Source: Paramecium sonneborni (taxonomy: Eukaryota; Ciliophora; Oligohymenophorea; Peniculida; Parameciidae). From it: a DNA stretch of 64,000 nucleotides. The stretch covers positions 62,001 through 126,000 of the forward strand of contig CAJJDN010000109.1 in assembly GCA_905182985.1 (NCBI GenBank). Reading direction: 5' to 3'. Positions 61,412 through 64,000 of the stretch are shown here, piece by piece (positions within the stretch are counted from its first letter, which is position 1; each line of letters opens with the position of its first letter). Position numbers and translations under genes: made by a program. The notes beneath the pieces are model-generated. The model was not told the DNA's origin and did no database searches. It saw only the letters and a list, made by a program, of their open reading frames with translations.

Positions 61412-63574
61412 ATGAATCAAAATCTTAATTAAGGAGAGGGCGAAGAAACTTATCAAGAATTATTCGACAGTGCATAAAATTAAAATTTTGAATAAATCCC
61501 TCTTGCTTAAACCAATAACATAGAGTTTGAAGAACCAAATCAATTGGAAGGTGTAGAAAATAAAAATGCTTTAACCAATTGTCATGGGTCGTTGATTCCT
61601 CATTAATCATAAAATAGTGGTCAAATTGGAAATTTCTAATAGTAAATGGATTTGCTTGTTATTGATTCAAATGAAAATAACAATGCTATCCTCTATTTAG
61701 ATTTTTAAAATGAGTCTGCATTTTTTAAAGATCAATAAGAAGATAACTTATCTGATGGTCATTTCTTTTAATAAGATAGTCAAAAAGATAATCTATTGAT
61801 GAACTAGAATTTTGAAAAATAAATAAATGAAGATTGGAATTAATTTTCATTCAACCTTAATTTGAATTTAACAATTTAAATGGCTAACTTAGAAATTAAT
61901 TACTAAAACGAAGTCATTATAAAATAGTCTCAAGTAAAATTTAGATATATTGAAATTCTGTTCCCAAATATTGAGTTATTAAAAGTGTCTTACCAAAATG
62001 AACTCAATGAAGAAAATGAAATAAACAGATTGATTGAAAATCCTCAAGAGATTACACCTCAAGATTGGTAATTCCTAACTGATGAAGAATAAATTTCAAA
62101 GTATTAAATAGAAGTAGTAGAGTTTTAGAAAAATGCCAAAAAATATATATCTAAAAAATCCTAAGAAAAAGATACGAAAAAACAAAAATTGAAGTGGATT
62201 TTTAACTATAATTCTTGGTTAGAAAATTAGCATAAAAAAATAATTGGCGATCCCTCTAAAAATGAATTTCATTCTAATTATCAAAAACTCATTGAAATAC
62301 TCATTAAAATTGATAAAAGTGTTATAAATTAAGATAGGTTAAATTAATTTAAGGAAGAACCCTGTTTTGCATTAGCAGGTTTATTAACAATTTTATATAT
62401 TATACCATGCGATGATATCGATCAATTGTTTAGATTTTTAGAAATTGTAAAAGATATTATTATTTAAACTTAATAGAATGATAGGAGGATGAGATATGAA
62501 AACTTTTGTCAAGAAAAAGAGTATGTCAAAATTATTGAAACATTATAAAAAGATTTTATTTAAAAATAAGATAAATAGCACTTTAATATAGATATTAATA
62601 AGCATCTTAATTAAATGACAGATAAAACTCTATTTTATATACTTAGCTATTTATTATTCTATGATTGGTGTTGTAGAATTGATTTAAAAAATAAGAAATA
62701 CAATTACATTCAAAAATAATTATAAGAGCTCAAATAATTAATGAATGATTACCAATATGATTAAGGGGAGAATTATTTCAATCAAAAATTAAATAATTAT
62801 TAGAAATACGGTTTTTTACAATTAATTCAAATTATTATCAATTTTTCTTTTATGATTAACCAATAAGATAGAAATAAACATTCAAAATTATTTCATTCAA
62901 TTTTACTAAATTTAAGCTTTGTCAAGATTGACAAGTTAACTATAAAATAAACATTTAATTTTAAAGAGATTAGTGCCATAATATTATCGTTGTTTGATGA
63001 AACTTTTTAAATGGATGACTAAATAATTCTTGAAAATTTAAGAAAAGATCATTTCTTGTCAAGCTTTCTTAAGTATTGTATATTAAAGGTAAACCATCCT
63101 GTAAGTGAAAAGGATTTAAACAAGTACATTATTTTAAAATCAATGGAAAACACTGCATAGGTTGAAATATAGTTAAAATTATAAAAAAACTATTTAAATT
63201 TTTAAGTAATTCAGATAATTGAATACATAGCTATTATAGAATATTAAGATGAAGAAAATTATTTTAAAAAATAGTTTTGTAATTATATCAGTTATTTGTA
63301 CTAATAATATTACAATGATTCTTAAGAACTCTAAAATGAATTAAATTCATATTAAGATGTTTTCTATTAAAACGCAGATATGAACTTATAAACTTTATTG
63401 AATGAATTCACACAATATAAGCATGGTTAGATGATTGATGATATATATAAGGAGATTATATAATTTAAAAAGGAAAACAAGAAAGTAAAGTATAAGTATA
63501 TTTAGGTTAAATAAATTAAAAATGATTTAGAAGAAGAATAGATCCCGAACAAAAAGATAAAGAAAGAGAAATGA
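61412..63574 (+). CDS. Large uncharacterised protein, 720 aa
   Basis: Single intronless frame from ATG 61412 to TGA 63572-63574. The first ~130 residues are acidic and polar (DNLSDGHFFQQDSQKDNLLM). The middle and C-terminal parts are mostly helical (EEPCFALAGLLTILYIIPCD, TDKTLFYILSYLLFYDWCCR, YGFLQLIQIIINFSFMINQQ), ending in a basic tail (IPNKKIKKEK). No domain recognised. It could be a HEAT-like helical repeat protein. No signal peptide or clear membrane span. Confidence 0.7.
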
Positions 63575-63691
63575 AATAAGATAAAAAAATTAAAAAAATT
63601 ATACATTAATGTTTTAGGTGAATCTTATTCCTTGATGGTTGCAGTAATAATTAATTCTCTTCCAGAAATATATTCAATTAAACTAATTAAT

Positions 63692-64000
63692 TCAGAATAT
63701 CTTTTAATAGTTAAGATAAATTAACTTTAGTAATATCCTAACAAATATTATTTCTATCACGTCTTCCTGACCCTAATTATTTATTTTCAATATCAAATGC
63801 GAGACAGGGTGAATACTTCTTAATGTCCTACAAAATTATGCAGTTTAATAATTCCATGTTTTTATTTTCTTATCTTCTTCTTCCATCAATGATTCTTGTA
63901 GATATCTCATGCAAAACACTTATGCAATATCATCTTCTGATTAATCTCTATAATATCTATTTCTCTTTTATTTATTTGGATTAATAAATTCATAACCAAT
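63692..64000 (-). CDS. Partial uncharacterised protein at right edge
   Basis: Minus-strand frame entering from beyond 64000 (IGYEFINPNKQKRNRYYRDQ, then AQVFCMRYLQESLMEEEDKK and TLRSIHPVSHLILKINNQGQ) and closing at a TGA at 63692-63694. A longer version is possible if an intron ending AAG is removed at about 63,700-63,725, continuing YSELISLIEYISGRELIITA, but then no stop is met before the neighbouring gene. The start lies outside the window. No family recognised. Confidence 0.45.

Overview
The window looks like macronuclear (somatic) DNA of a ciliate, most probably Paramecium. Long reading frames appear only when TAA and TAG are read as glutamine and TGA is the only stop. The DNA is very AT-rich, genes are packed with gaps often under 100 bp, and nearly all recognisable genes need removal of 19-35 nt introns that begin GTA and mostly end TAG. 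Ordinary six-frame ORFs are therefore almost all shadows. The gene models below were read by eye with the ciliate code. Intron junctions were chosen to keep the frame open and, where possible, to match a known family.

Layout. 1-5.7 kb: two unknown proteins (one a long coiled coil), a broken minus-strand gene, and two small genes. 5.8-11.7 kb, minus: an SPEF2/CPC1-type axonemal protein, then an Atg1/ULK-like kinase. 11.7-16.7 kb: two trichocyst-matrix-like secreted proteins flanking translation factor eIF2A. 17-18.7 kb: a multi-pass RING protein. 19-21.7 kb: a WD-repeat gene present twice around a single N. 22-31 kb: two more kinases, one a calcium-binding probable pseudokinase, a PTEN-type phosphatase, and RNase H2 subunit B. 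31-33.2 kb: a Myb protein and the splicing factor U2AF35. 33.4-38.6 kb: a membrane sensor, radial spoke protein RSPH9 and coiled-coil proteins. 39-46 kb: bZIP factor, HD hydrolase, importin-beta-like protein, START-domain protein. 46-53 kb: RING receptor-like protein, MMTAG2-like protein, cold-shock-domain protein, small membrane and LRR proteins, BBS8/TTC8. 54-58 kb: truncated haemoglobin, LIN9 (DIRP) and a neighbour, with a second exact duplication around an N. 58-64 kb: a membrane protein, an ankyrin protein, a large unknown protein and a partial gene at the right edge.

Functional themes are those of a free-living ciliate: cilia (SPEF2, RSPH9, TTC8), trichocysts, signalling kinases and phosphatases, and RNA processing. 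The genes do not form operons and neighbours are mostly unrelated. The most unusual signal is a recurrent class of introns whose only frame-restoring acceptor is AAG (or GAG) instead of TAG. It is best supported inside the U2AF35 gene, whose product is expected to read the 3' splice-site AG. Two exact >1.2 kb duplications, each split by one N, look like unmerged contig overlaps. No rRNA, tRNA, CRISPR array or transposase was recognised.
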